From Anaerolineae bacterium (GTDB lineage Bacteria; Chloroflexota; Anaerolineae; Aggregatilineales; Phototrophicaceae): a stretch of DNA of 58,321 nucleotides. The position numbers and the translations under genes are program-made. The notes beneath the pieces are model-generated. The model was not told where the DNA came from and made no database searches. It saw nothing but the letters and a program-made list of their open reading frames with translations. Below, in pieces: positions 8,649 to 17,325 of this stretch. The stretch is taken from contig JAGWBD010000004.1 in NCBI GenBank assembly GCA_021296065.1, positions 1-58,321 of the forward strand. Direction: 5' to 3'. Each line of letters starts with the position of its first letter. Position 1 is the stretch's first letter.

Positions 8649-9763
8649 TGTCGACCGCCTTCACGCCCGTCGACCAGGGCCGCAACCTCGCCAACAAGCG
8701 CCGCGTCCAGGCCGCCTGGCGTGACCTGACGCTGGCGCCCCTGGCCCAGCTGAAAGAGGTCCTCGCCGCGGTTTACAGCGAGGACGCCGACTTCCATGGC
8801 ACGCACCCGGTCAACGACCTGACTGGCCGCGACGCCATCCGCCACGGCTTTCTGGAGCCGCTGCGTCACGCCCTGCCCGACCTCGAGCGGCGCGAGGGCA
8901 TCCTCGCCGGCGGCGTCTACCAGGGCCGCCAGTTGGTCGCCTGTTACGGACACTACCTCGGCACCTTCGCGGAGGACTGGTTCGACATCCCCGCCACGCA
9001 GCAGATCCTGACCCTGCGCTTCTGCGAGGCACACGAACTGGTCGACGGCAGGATCAGCCGCAGTTACGTCTTCATCGACTACCTCGACGTCATGCGCCAG
9101 GCCGGTTACTGGCCGCTGGCCCCTTCGCTGGGGCGCGAGGGCGTCTGGCAGCACCCCATGACCAACGACGGCGTTCTGCTCACGCCGCAGGACGAGGCGA
9201 GGTCGCGCCGCAGCCTCGACCACGTCATGGCCATGCAGACCGCCATGGGCTGGTACGGCGGCGGCGCGCCAACGCGCGCCAACCTCGACGACATGCAGCA
9301 GCGGCGCTTCTGGCACCCCTGGATGCTATGGTACGGGCCGGCAGGCATCGGCAGCACGCGCGGCCTGGCCAACTACGAGCAGTATCACCAGGTCCCCTTC
9401 CTCGTCGCCTTCCCGGACCGCGGCAAGCTGCAGGGCAAGGGCTACAGCGGCCACTTCATCCGCATCGGCGACGGCGACTACGCGGTCACCGGCGGCTGGG
9501 GGCATTTGCTGGCCACGCACAGCGGCGTCGACTGGCTCGGCCTGGCGCCGACCAACAAGGTCGTCAACATGCGCGTGATGGACTTCTACCGCTGCGACAC
9601 AGACGAGGCCGGCGTGACGACCCTGCGCGAAAACTGGGTGCCGATCGACATCCCGCATCTGCTGCTGCAAATGGGCGTGGACGTCTTCGGGCGCATGCGT
9701 CACCAGTTCCGCCAGAGCGGCGCCAGCAGCGCCAGCGACTTCCTGCTGCGCGACCTGAGCTGA
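8648..9763 (+). CDS. Tandem SnoaL-like (NTF2-fold) protein, copy 5
   Basis: A 371-residue protein, the longest of the set, starting on the stop codon of copy 4. The first half has THPVNDLTGRDAIRHGF, a PDLERREGIL turn and the strand LVACYGHYLGTFAEDW. The second half has LWYGPAGIGSTRGL, VAFPDRGKLQG, the strand YAVTGGWGHLLATH, and RENWVPIDIPHLLLQ. The linker before the second half is longer than in copies 2 and 3 (about residues 165-215). It is the last gene of the operon; a 138-base gap separates it from the enolase-superfamily gene. The substrate and reaction cannot be assigned. Confidence 0.72.
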   Translation: MSTAFTPVDQGRNLANKRRVQAAWRDLTLAPLAQLKEVLAAVYSEDADFHGTHPVNDLTGRDAIRHGFLEPLRHALPDLERREGILAGGVYQGRQLVACYGHYLGTFAEDWFDIPATQQILTLRFCEAHELVDGRISRSYVFIDYLDVMRQAGYWPLAPSLGREGVWQHPMTNDGVLLTPQDEARSRRSLDHVMAMQTAMGWYGGGAPTRANLDDMQQRRFWHPWMLWYGPAGIGSTRGLANYEQYHQVPFLVAFPDRGKLQGKGYSGHFIRIGDGDYAVTGGWGHLLATHSGVDWLGLAPTNKVVNMRVMDFYRCDTDEAGVTTLRENWVPIDIPHLLLQMGVDVFGRMRHQFRQSGASSASDFLLRDLS

Positions 9764-9901
9764 GCGCTTTGCGCGAATGCCGGCGTTACGACCAACCCGT
9801 CATCGCAGGCGGCAGCGCGGCGAAACCTGTGGCACACTAGGTGTTCCGGCGGCGCTGAAGGATGCGTTGACGGTCTGTCCATGCCACGGGAAGGTGACGA
9901 G

Positions 9902-11008
9902 ATGAAGATCAGCGACATTGAACTGCGACAGTACCGTTGGGAGCGGGGCAGGCCCATCCGCAACGGCAAACACGTCTACACCCATAGCGGGCTGAATCTG
10001 ATTTGCGTCCATACGGATGCGGGCGTCACCGGTATCGGCTGGGCCCACAAGCCGCACACGACCGGCATGGCCACAGTGATGCGGGGCTTGCTGGAGCATT
10101 TCAAACCGCTGGTGATCGGCCAGGACCCCTTCGATTACCGGCGCATCTGGGAGACCTTGTGGGAACCCAAACTGGTCGGGCGGCGCGGCATCACGACGCG
10201 CTTCATCAGCGGTCTGGACATCGCTCTCTGGGACCTGATGGGCAAGGCGACCGGAAAATCGGTCCACAAGCTTCTCGGCGGCTTTCGCGATCGCGTGCCC
10301 GCCTACATCGCTGGCGGCTATTACGAAGAGGGCAAGGGACTCGCCGGCCTGGCCGCGGAAATGGAGGAGAACCTGGCGCTCGGCGCCAAAGCCGTCAAAA
10401 TTAAAATCGGCGGCGTCTCGATCAACGAAGACGTCGAGCGCGTTCGCGTCGCGCGCGAGACGATCGGCGACGAGGTCAAGCTGATGGTGGACGCCAACTG
10501 CGCCTACAGCGTGCGCGAGGCGATCAACATCGCCCGCAAGATGGAACCTTATGACGTCTTCTGGTTTGAGGAACCGATCGCGCCCGACGACTACCGCGGG
10601 CACGGCAAACTGGCAGCGGCCACCGCGATCCCGATCGCAACCGGCGAAAACGAATACACGCGTTACGGATTCCGTGACCTGATCGCCGCCGACGCCGCGG
10701 CGATATTCAACGCGGACGCGGAAATTCTCGGCGGCATTACGGAATTCATGAACGTCGCCGCCCTGGCGGCCACCCATGATTTGCAAATCGCGCCCCATGG
10801 CGACCAGGAGGTCCATCTGCATCTGGTCGGCGCCATCCCCAATGGCCTCATCGTCGAGTTCTATCGGGAGACCGTCGATACCAACCGCGGCAGGATTTTC
10901 CAGGAAAAAATGACGCTGGATGAAGACGGCTGGTTGACCGTTCCCGATGGCCCGGGTCTGGCGGTCACGCCGGACTTCGAATTCCTTGAACAGTACCGCA
11001 TCAAATAA
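9902..11008 (+). CDS. Enolase-superfamily enzyme, mandelate racemase/sugar-acid dehydratase type
   Basis: A 368-residue (beta/alpha)8 enzyme with the full mandelate-racemase-type active site. The K-x-K motif is at 166-168, the metal ligands are Asp197 (MVDAN), Glu223 (WFEEP) and Glu249 (ATGEN), and the Asp272/His299 dyad is present (ADAEILGGITE and IAPHG). Such enzymes abstract the alpha proton of a carboxylate, most often dehydrating aldonic or uronic sugar acids. I used the ATG at 9902, which starts MKISDIELRQY; an ATG at 9881 would add seven residues. It lies 138 bases after the SnoaL array and may act in the same pathway. The exact acid substrate is unknown. Confidence 0.85.
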   Translation: MKISDIELRQYRWERGRPIRNGKHVYTHSGLNLICVHTDAGVTGIGWAHKPHTTGMATVMRGLLEHFKPLVIGQDPFDYRRIWETLWEPKLVGRRGITTRFISGLDIALWDLMGKATGKSVHKLLGGFRDRVPAYIAGGYYEEGKGLAGLAAEMEENLALGAKAVKIKIGGVSINEDVERVRVARETIGDEVKLMVDANCAYSVREAINIARKMEPYDVFWFEEPIAPDDYRGHGKLAAATAIPIATGENEYTRYGFRDLIAADAAAIFNADAEILGGITEFMNVAALAATHDLQIAPHGDQEVHLHLVGAIPNGLIVEFYRETVDTNRGRIFQEKMTLDEDGWLTVPDGPGLAVTPDFEFLEQYRIK

Positions 11009-11017
11009 CCTGCGCGC

Positions 11018-11119
11018 GTGGCGGACGCCCCGGTCTTTCCGCTGCGAGTGGGCGTCAACCCCAACCTGACCATCGCCATGCCGGCCGAACGCCGCGCGGC
11101 GCGGGTGTCGGCGGGCTAA
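11018..11119 (+). pseudogene. Possible gene remnant or chance small ORF
   Basis: A GTG-started reading frame of 33 codons (beginning VADAPVFPLRVGV) lies between the enolase-superfamily gene and the DUF2130 gene. Its stop overlaps the convergent DUF2130 stop. There is no good ribosome site and I do not recognise the sequence. It could be the stump of a gene truncated when the lower-GC DUF2130 gene arrived next to it, or simply noncoding GC-rich DNA. Confidence 0.2.
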
Positions 11120-12387
11120 CTGATTTCCTTTTCCTCTCCGCCGGAAGGCAATGCGGCCAGTGCAAGACCTTCCACTTGCGGCAGTTCCGCCCCGACTATT
11201 GCCCTGATTTCTGCATGCATATCAGTGGTGATGTTAAGCACTCTCTCCAATTGCTTGCGCCGCACCTTCCACTGGGCATTCATCACCCTTTCTTCTGTTT
11301 CGATCTGCTGCGAAAGCTCAATCCAAGAGTCTATGATGCGTTCCATGTGGCTCCGAAATCCATCGCTAACCACATAGGCGTAGACAGTTGCCATCTTCCC
11401 TTCAAAACCTTCCATTGCGCGTTGCAGATCTGAGGTCTCCAAGAGTTGCTGACGAAGCATGTGGCCTACTACAAGGGCACACTCCATGCTGCTCACCCAG
11501 ACCCCGTCAATGCACTCGGCTGTACGGATTCCATCAGGCAAGGCGACTGAGACAATTACCGGCAATGCATTACCCACTCTTTCCGCATCCTGACGGGCCT
11601 TGGCAAGCCAGGCAGCGTTCCAGTTTCTTGTGTTCTTGGCTTCCCAGACGATGATCCCGCTTCTCTTTCCCATCGGGTTTAACACTCGCTGAACGAGATC
11701 CGCTCCAGTCTGACCCTTTTGAACATCATCAACTTCGTCCAGGGGAAAGTTGAGTCGAATCTCTTTTTTCAGCCAGGTTTCCAACGCCTCGCCCTGAAGT
11801 TCCATCGATCCTTGATTTATGCTGCGTTGCATATCCTCCATCTGTTTACTCAAGCGTTGGTTTTTAATTCTTTCAGCTTCTAACTCGACCTGATTTTCCT
11901 TTTGCCCATCTTCACGAGCCTCTGCCAGGACGCGCTGCAACTCCACTTTGCGCTCTTCAGCACTCAACTCCAGCGCTTTTTCGGCCCTTTGTCGGGCCCT
12001 TTTTTCTTCTTCAAGTTGACTTGCCTGGACTTTCTTTGCTTCCTCTTCTCCTTCTTCACGAGCGCGCCGCAGGTCCCTCTTATGATCCTCATCGCGCTCC
12101 TTTAACTCCCTTTTGGTACGATTCAGCTGGTATAGCGCCTCTTCCAGAGCCTTGGTTTGCTCCCGAAAGTGGCTGGTCGCCTGTTCTTCAGCTTCTTCAC
12201 GAGCGCGCTGCAAATTTCTTTCGTGGGTCTCGTCACGCTCCTTGAGCGCTTCCGCCATACGTGCATCGGCTGCGATTTTCTCAGTTGCAATGGCTTCACG
12301 TACTTCGCGTTCAAAGTGCTCACGGAATGCAGCATCCAGCGGGAATTCGTTGCCGCAGTTTGGACAGGTAATCGTAGGTTCGTTCAT
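11116..12387 (-). CDS. DUF2130 family protein: zinc ribbon, long coiled coil and PD-(D/E)XK-like domain
   Basis: A 423-residue protein. Residues 9-12 (CPNC) form half of a small zinc-binding head. Residues 25-195 are a very charged coiled coil full of Glu, Arg and Lys. The C-terminal part carries a nuclease-like core: GADLVQRV, then the E-x-K strand GIIVWEAKNTRNWN, then a helix with LAKARQDAERVG. This arrangement is characteristic of DUF2130, whose function is unknown although a DNA-cleaving or DNA-end-binding role has been suggested from the fold. The region is visibly richer in A+T than its neighbours, which fits horizontal acquisition. It is transcribed alone, with GGAG ahead of the ATG. 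Confidence 0.8.
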   Translation of the reverse strand: MNEPTITCPNCGNEFPLDAAFREHFEREVREAIATEKIAADARMAEALKERDETHERNLQRAREEAEEQATSHFREQTKALEEALYQLNRTKRELKERDEDHKRDLRRAREEGEEEAKKVQASQLEEEKRARQRAEKALELSAEERKVELQRVLAEAREDGQKENQVELEAERIKNQRLSKQMEDMQRSINQGSMELQGEALETWLKKEIRLNFPLDEVDDVQKGQTGADLVQRVLNPMGKRSGIIVWEAKNTRNWNAAWLAKARQDAERVGNALPVIVSVALPDGIRTAECIDGVWVSSMECALVVGHMLRQQLLETSDLQRAMEGFEGKMATVYAYVVSDGFRSHMERIIDSWIELSQQIETEERVMNAQWKVRRKQLERVLNITTDMHAEIRAIVGAELPQVEGLALAALPSGGEEKEIS

Positions 12388-12458
12388 GCGGACTCCAGCA
12401 CACTGTTCATCTCACCGGATCAGCATCTTAATGTATGAAAAATGGAAAGACAATTCTG

Positions 12459-13211
12459 CTACAACAGCGGCCGGCCGCCATCTACCGGGATCACAGCGCC
12501 GGTGGTGAAGCGCAGCTGCGTCGCCGCCGCCAGCACCGCAGCGGCCACGTCCTGCGCAGTGGCGATGCGACCCAGCGGCGTCCTGTCGCGCTGCTCCTGA
12601 ATCAGCGCCGGCGGCATGCGCTGCGCGTACTCGCCCTCGACCCAGCCAGGCGACACGCTGACCACCCGAATCTGCGGCGCAAGGGCCCGCGCCAGGCTCT
12701 TCGTCACGTTGTCCAGCGCGGCCTTGCTGGCGCAGTAGGCGATGTTGCTGCCCAGCGCCGTGCGCCCGGCCACCGAACTGATGTTGACCACCAGCCCGCC
12801 CTCCCCCGCCGCCAGCAACGCTCGCATGGCCCGCACACAGGCGATGGCGCCGCGCACGTTGACGCGAAAGATGGCGTCGATGAGCTCGTCGTCCAGTTCG
12901 TCGAGATCATGATGCGGCACGCTGCGGGTGATGCCGGCGTTGTTGACCAGCAGGTCCAGCCGTCCCGGACCGTCTGCGATACGTCGCGCCAGACGCGCCA
13001 GGGCCTGGCTGTCCTCCACGGGCGCGTGGGCCGCGAAGTGGCCGCTGCCGGGCAAGGACTCCGCCAGGGCGTCCGCCCGCGCCTGGTCCTGGTTGTAGGT
13101 GATGACCAGGGTCGCGCCCGCATCGGCCAGGGCGCGGCAGATGGCACTGCCGATGCCGCCGCCGCCGCCGGTGACCAGCGCGACCTGGCCGTTCAGCGGC
13201 CGGGCGCTCAT
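12459..13211 (-). CDS. Short-chain dehydrogenase/reductase (SDR)
   Basis: A classical SDR of 250 residues. The NAD(P)-binding motif TGGGGGIG is at 14-21, NNAG at 90-93, the catalytic Ser at 145/146 (NISSVAGR), and Tyr159/Lys163 in YCASK. The C-terminal GAVIPVDGG is typical of FabG-like members. The ATG shares a base with the stop of the HisD-like gene upstream (TGATG), so it is translationally coupled as the last gene of the operon that begins at 17212. An in-frame start upstream would lie inside the HisD-like gene and is not needed. It probably oxidises or reduces a hydroxyl/keto intermediate of the operon pathway. Confidence 0.87.
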   Translation of the reverse strand: MSARPLNGQVALVTGGGGGIGSAICRALADAGATLVITYNQDQARADALAESLPGSGHFAAHAPVEDSQALARLARRIADGPGRLDLLVNNAGITRSVPHHDLDELDDELIDAIFRVNVRGAIACVRAMRALLAAGEGGLVVNISSVAGRTALGSNIAYCASKAALDNVTKSLARALAPQIRVVSVSPGWVEGEYAQRMPPALIQEQRDRTPLGRIATAQDVAAAVLAAATQLRFTTGAVIPVDGGRPLL

Positions 13212-14497
13212 CAGGCCTTCGCGCCGTAGCGTTCGGCGCGCAGTTCGCACTGGGCCTGGTGGCCGCTGAAGCCCTCAATGGCGCAGAGCCGCGCGCCCAC
13301 CTCGCCCAGTTGCGCGCTGGCCTCGTCGCTGGTGACGCGCTGATACGTGACGGTCTTGAGGAACTTGCCTACCCACAGGCCGCCGGTGTAGCGCGCCGCA
13401 CCTTTGGTCGGCAGGGTGTGGTTGGTGCCGATGACCTTGTCGCCAAAGGCCACGTTGGTGCGCGGCCCGAGGAAGAGCGCGCCGTAGTTGCTCAGGCGCT
13501 CGAGGAACCAGTCCGGCTCGCGCGTCAGAACCTCGACGTGCTCGCTGGCGATCTCGTCGGCGGCCCGCAGCATGTCCCCGTCGCTGTCGGCGAGGATTAT
13601 CTCGCCGCAGTCGCGCCAGGCGACGCCGGCCAGATCGGCCGTCGGCAAGGTCTCAAGTTGCCGCCCGATCTCGACCTCGACGGCTTCGGCCAGCGCCGGG
13701 CTGGTGGTCAGCAGAACGGCCGGTGACGTTGGGCCGTGCTCGGCCTGGCCCAGCAAATCGGTGGCGCAAATTTCAGCGTCGCTGCTGTCGTCGGCGATGA
13801 CCAGCACCTCGGTAGGGCCGGCCAGCAGGTCGATGCCTACACGGCCGAAAAGCTGCCGCTTGGCCTCGGCCACGAAGGCATTGCCCGGGCCGACCAGCAT
13901 GTCGACCGGCTCGATATCCAGCAGGCCGAGCGCCATGGCGGCCAGGGCCTGCACCCCGCCAAGCAAGTAAATTTCGTCCGCGCCGCCGAAATGGATGGCG
14001 GCGATGGTCGAGGCAGGGACTTCCCCGCGAATCGGCGGCGTGCAGGCGACCAGGTAGGGGACGCCGGCGGCCTTCGCCGTCACCACGCTCATGTGCGCCG
14101 AGGCCACCATCGGGTAGCGGCCGCCTGGCACGTAGCAGCCCACGCGCGCCACCGGGATGTTGCGCTGGCCGAGAATCACGCCAGGCAGGGTCTCGACCTC
14201 GAAATCACGCAGCGAGTCTCGCTGGGCTGCGGCGAAGTTGCGCACCTGCGCCTGGGCAAAGCGAATGTCGTCGCAGACTTGCTGTGGCAAGGTAGCGATC
14301 GCCGACTCAATCTGGTCGGCCGTGAGACGAAAGTCTTCCGGCGACCAGTTGTCAAAACGTTGCGAAAGTTCGCGCAGGGCCTCGTCGCCGCGCGCCTCCA
14401 GGTCCGCCAGCAGGTCGCGCACGGCGGCCTCCACCTGGGCGCTGTCGGCGTCCCGCGCCGCGGCCGCCTTGCCACGTTTCAAATAGCGCAGGGGCAT
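13211..14497 (-). CDS. HisD-fold dehydrogenase, HpsN (sulfopropanediol 3-dehydrogenase)-like
   Basis: A 428-residue member of the histidinol dehydrogenase fold that oxidises an alcohol with NAD and zinc. Zinc ligands of HisD are retained at Gln251 and His254 (GQAEH), with later Asp and His in [13 protein letters not shown]. The catalytic Glu-His pair is in SEHVEVLT. Several stretches match the HpsN subgroup better than biosynthetic His[23 protein letters not shown] and [13 protein letters not shown]. HpsN oxidises 2,3-dihydroxypropane-1-sulfonate to sulfolactate. There are no other histidine genes here, and the cupin, MetE-like and SDR neighbours also favour a catabolic role. The actual diol or amino alcohol substrate is unproven. 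Confidence 0.78.
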   Translation of the reverse strand: MPLRYLKRGKAAAARDADSAQVEAAVRDLLADLEARGDEALRELSQRFDNWSPEDFRLTADQIESAIATLPQQVCDDIRFAQAQVRNFAAAQRDSLRDFEVETLPGVILGQRNIPVARVGCYVPGGRYPMVASAHMSVVTAKAAGVPYLVACTPPIRGEVPASTIAAIHFGGADEIYLLGGVQALAAMALGLLDIEPVDMLVGPGNAFVAEAKRQLFGRVGIDLLAGPTEVLVIADDSSDAEICATDLLGQAEHGPTSPAVLLTTSPALAEAVEVEIGRQLETLPTADLAGVAWRDCGEIILADSDGDMLRAADEIASEHVEVLTREPDWFLERLSNYGALFLGPRTNVAFGDKVIGTNHTLPTKGAARYTGGLWVGKFLKTVTYQRVTSDEASAQLGEVGARLCAIEGFSGHQAQCELRAERYGAKA

Positions 14498-14509
14498 CGC
14501 GATTCCCTT

Positions 14510-15415
14510 TCAGTTGCCCGATTGCTCTGCATCTGGCCGCCTGGCGCCCTGTTCCGCACTACGCTGCCAGCGCAACAGGGTCCATTTCCTTCCGCCCTCC
14601 CCTGTCTGGCTTAACTGACCGGGGTAGGCATCCAGCCACAGATCCAGCATGTGTCGGGTCTCCGGCCGGTCAATGTCGTCAACCACGATGTCGGCCGTCG
14701 CAGCTAGCAAACCGTGCAGCAGGAAAAGCGCCATGACGCGCTCCCGATTTCCCGGTCCGTCCACAAACAGCAACTCCACGTCGGAGAGCCCTTCCAGGGA
14801 CGACAGGGTGTACCAGAGACCTTGCCGACCGGCGACGTGCTGCTTCTGCAGCGGCGCGTCCAGTACGCGCGCGTGGCTTTCCAGTCCATGCCCTGCCAGT
14901 TCACGACGGGTCTTGTTGGCAAAGTGCGTTTGGTCTTCCAACGAGATCAGTTCTCCACCGTCCTGATTTTGTTCCAGCGCGCGGGCCATCACCAGGGTCG
15001 AAAGGCCGCTGCCTGTTTCCAGCACCCGTAACGGTCGCTCCTCGCGGATGTTACGCCAGAGCCCGACAAGCAGGTCGGGGCTCGCCGCCCATGTGCCGAG
15101 TGGCGGCAGCGGTCGCATGGGTTGCATGGCCTGATTCAGCCAGACCAACTGCGCAAGATCCGCTGCATCCCGCTCACGCAGCCGACGCGTGACCATAAAC
15201 CAGGCCAGGCCGGTCAGCGCTGCGCCCAACATGATGCACAGGCCCAGAAGCAAGAGCGCGATGAAGGAACCATCTTCCCTGTTGCGCAATGCCAGCACCG
15301 CCAGCGTCCAGACCAGCCACAGGATGAATGACGCCAGGGCAAACCGCGCGACGCGGCGAATCCGCAGCCTTATCAGTCGCCAAGTCCAGAGGACGGGTGG
15401 GCCGGGATCGCTCAC
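14510..15415 (-). CDS. Membrane-anchored class I SAM-dependent methyltransferase
   Basis: A 301-residue protein from a GTG at 15415, one base after the stop of the MetE-like gene. The N-terminal part has two hydrophobic spans (about residues 24-43 and 52-75) that should anchor it in the membrane. The C-terminal domain is a Rossmann methyltransferase of the Methyltransf_24 type: motif I LETGSGLSTL, an acidic second strand ELISLED, and the post-motif strand VELLFVDGPGNRERV. A downstream D-D-I-D element may be the metal or substrate loop. Its place inside the five-gene operon is odd for a membrane protein. The acceptor is unknown; O-methylation of a small molecule or sugar is possible. Confidence 0.75.
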   Translation of the reverse strand: MSDPGPPVLWTWRLIRLRIRRVARFALASFILWLVWTLAVLALRNREDGSFIALLLLGLCIMLGAALTGLAWFMVTRRLRERDAADLAQLVWLNQAMQPMRPLPPLGTWAASPDLLVGLWRNIREERPLRVLETGSGLSTLVMARALEQNQDGGELISLEDQTHFANKTRRELAGHGLESHARVLDAPLQKQHVAGRQGLWYTLSSLEGLSDVELLFVDGPGNRERVMALFLLHGLLAATADIVVDDIDRPETRHMLDLWLDAYPGQLSQTGEGGRKWTLLRWQRSAEQGARRPDAEQSGN

Positions 15416-15416
15416 T

Positions 15417-16571
15417 TCAGGCCCACAGGCGTTCGCTGGCGAGGCGCGCGCCCTCCGCCAGGGAGCGCAACTTGGCCCAGGCGATGTCCGGATGCACCGC
15501 GCCGAAGCCGGCAAATGTGCCGAAGCCGCAGTCCGTCCCGGCCAGCACGCGCTCGCGCCCGACGATGGCCGCGTAGCGCTCGATGCGCTCGGCCACCAGT
15601 TGCGGGTGCTCGACAAAGTTGGTGCTGGTATCCAGCACGCCCGGAATCAGGATGCGTTCGTCGCCCAAGTCGGCGTCGGCCCAGACGCGCCACTCATGCG
15701 CGTGACGCGGGTTGGCGCCCTCGAACTGAATGGCCTGCGCCTTCACCTGCAGCACGATGTCAATGACTTCGACCAGGTCGACGTCATGGGTGTGCGGCCC
15801 TTCGTAGTTGCCCCAGCAGAGGTGAATGCGCACCTGCTCCGCCGGAACGTTTTCCAGCGCAGCGTTGAGCGCCTCCACCTGCATCCCGGCGGCGCGGCGG
15901 AAGGTCGCCAGGTCCGCGTCGCGAAAGCGGATGTGCCGCCCCATCGCCAGGTCCGGGCAATCGACCTGCAGCAGCAGGCCGGCCTGGGTGATGCGCTCGT
16001 ACTCCACCTTCATCACCGCCGCCAGGGCCTCGAGGTAGTCCTCGTCGCTGCGGTAGTACTCGTTGGGCTGGAAGACGGCGATGACACCCGGCGAGGCCGC
16101 GTTCATGAAGGCTTCTTCAGCGCCGGCGGCCGCGGCGGCAGCCCGCAGGTTGGCGATGTCCTTCTCCAGCGGCGCCAGATCGCGCAGCTCGATGGGGCCG
16201 CGCACCACCGGCCGGTGGTACTGCGGCGTGCCGCCCTGCTGCGCCAGACGGTCGCGAAAGGCCGGAAACTCGTCCAGGTCCAGCGGCGTGGCGCGCGGCG
16301 GCGGCGAATCTGAAAGTTCGAAGCCGGTGAGGCGGTGTCGCATGTAGGTCGCGTAGCTGATCTTGCTCATTTCGCCGTCGCTGATGACGTCCACGCCGGC
16401 GTCGCTCTGCTGCCGCGCGACCTCGCGCACGGCGCGGGTCATGGTGGCGTCGAAGGCGGCTTCGTCGTAGTCATCGCCGCGGTCCTGGGCAAAGAGCTGG
16501 TCGACGACGTTTTGCGGCCGCGGCAGGCTGCCGACGTGTGTGGTCAGGATGCGCTCGCGGCTGTGTTTCAT
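15417..16571 (-). CDS. MetE C-terminal-domain-like (cobalamin-independent methionine synthase family) protein
   Basis: A 384-residue single-barrel protein related to the catalytic half of MetE. The zinc ligands are all present: His250 and Cys252 in HLCWGN, Glu284 in QFEGANPRH, and Cys348 in TDCGFG. The N-terminal TTHVGSLPRP is also diagnostic. Full MetE has a second barrel of about 350 residues, which is absent, so this is a core-MetE or xenobiotic thiol-methyltransferase type enzyme, which transfers methyl or alkyl groups to a thiol. The ATG overlaps the cupin stop by four bases (ATGA). Such short forms often sit in catabolic operons; the thiol and donor are unknown. Confidence 0.82.
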   Translation of the reverse strand: MKHSRERILTTHVGSLPRPQNVVDQLFAQDRGDDYDEAAFDATMTRAVREVARQQSDAGVDVISDGEMSKISYATYMRHRLTGFELSDSPPPRATPLDLDEFPAFRDRLAQQGGTPQYHRPVVRGPIELRDLAPLEKDIANLRAAAAAAGAEEAFMNAASPGVIAVFQPNEYYRSDEDYLEALAAVMKVEYERITQAGLLLQVDCPDLAMGRHIRFRDADLATFRRAAGMQVEALNAALENVPAEQVRIHLCWGNYEGPHTHDVDLVEVIDIVLQVKAQAIQFEGANPRHAHEWRVWADADLGDERILIPGVLDTSTNFVEHPQLVAERIERYAAIVGRERVLAGTDCGFGTFAGFGAVHPDIAWAKLRSLAEGARLASERLWA

Positions 16572-17212
16572 GCGCCGTTTTTGCCTGGGGCGTCCGGTCG
16601 CCAGTCGGCCAGGCTGCAGCCGGTCAACTCCTGATAGAGCCCGAGCAGGCGCTCCTGTTGCTGCTGCTTCAGCCCTTCATAGTCGGGCGGCTGCACCATC
16701 TTGCCAATCTCGTCAGCATGGAAACCATGGGCTGCGGCCTGCTGCTCGATCTGCGGCGACCAGTAGGGGTCCTTGCCCGCGTAGACCTCGTGCGTCTCCA
16801 GCACGGCGAAGAACCAGCCGACCTCCTCGCCGCGGTATTCGAAGCTGCGGTACATGCCCGGCGGCAGCGAGATCAGGTCCCACTCGTCGAGGTCGAAGTG
16901 GCCCTCGGCCTCGGCGGGATTGTCGCTGTTGCCCCAGTAAAAGCGCCAGGGGCCGCGCAGGATGAAGAAACTCTCGATGTAATCATGGCTGTGCCAGGCC
17001 GGGCCGCAGCCGGGCGGCGCCCAGGCCATGCCCAGCTGGTAGCGGTGCGGCGCGGTGATCATGCGCTGCAGGCGGAAGTCCGGGTTTTCGCTGGCGGTGT
17101 CGCCGATCAGGGCGAAGTTCATGCGCCAGTGCGCCGGCAGGATGCTGTCGATGAACATCAGCGGCATGCCGCGCGCCTTCATGTCCTCGAAGCGCATGAC
17201 TCGTTGACTCAT
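16568..17212 (-). CDS. Cupin-domain protein, first gene of the five-gene operon
   Basis: A 214-residue protein with one cupin barrel. Motif 1 is HSHDYIESFFILRG (metal-binding His-x-His and Glu) and is followed by a W-G-N-S strand. Motif 2 is weak, LISLPPGMYRSFEYRG, with no clear His. The C-terminal 60 residues are helical and contain KQQQQERLLGLY. I chose the ATG at 17212 because AGGAAAG sits seven bases upstream; longer in-frame starts have poor sites. Cupins of this size are dioxygenases, isomerases or sugar-acid-binding regulators. Being the leader of an operon with a short MetE and a HisD-like dehydrogenase suggests an enzyme on the same substrate. Confidence 0.75.
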   Translation of the reverse strand: MSQRVMRFEDMKARGMPLMFIDSILPAHWRMNFALIGDTASENPDFRLQRMITAPHRYQLGMAWAPPGCGPAWHSHDYIESFFILRGPWRFYWGNSDNPAEAEGHFDLDEWDLISLPPGMYRSFEYRGEEVGWFFAVLETHEVYAGKDPYWSPQIEQQAAAHGFHADEIGKMVQPPDYEGLKQQQQERLLGLYQELTGCSLADWRPDAPGKNGA

Positions 17213-17325
17213 GCTTTCCTGCGTCTGTTTGGGATGCTTCACGGGGTGGCCTCGCGCGGTTGCAGGTCGCAATTTACGGCGACCCAGTCTACTCCGCGCC
17301 GGGGTCAGGGACAAGGTTAGGGGGG

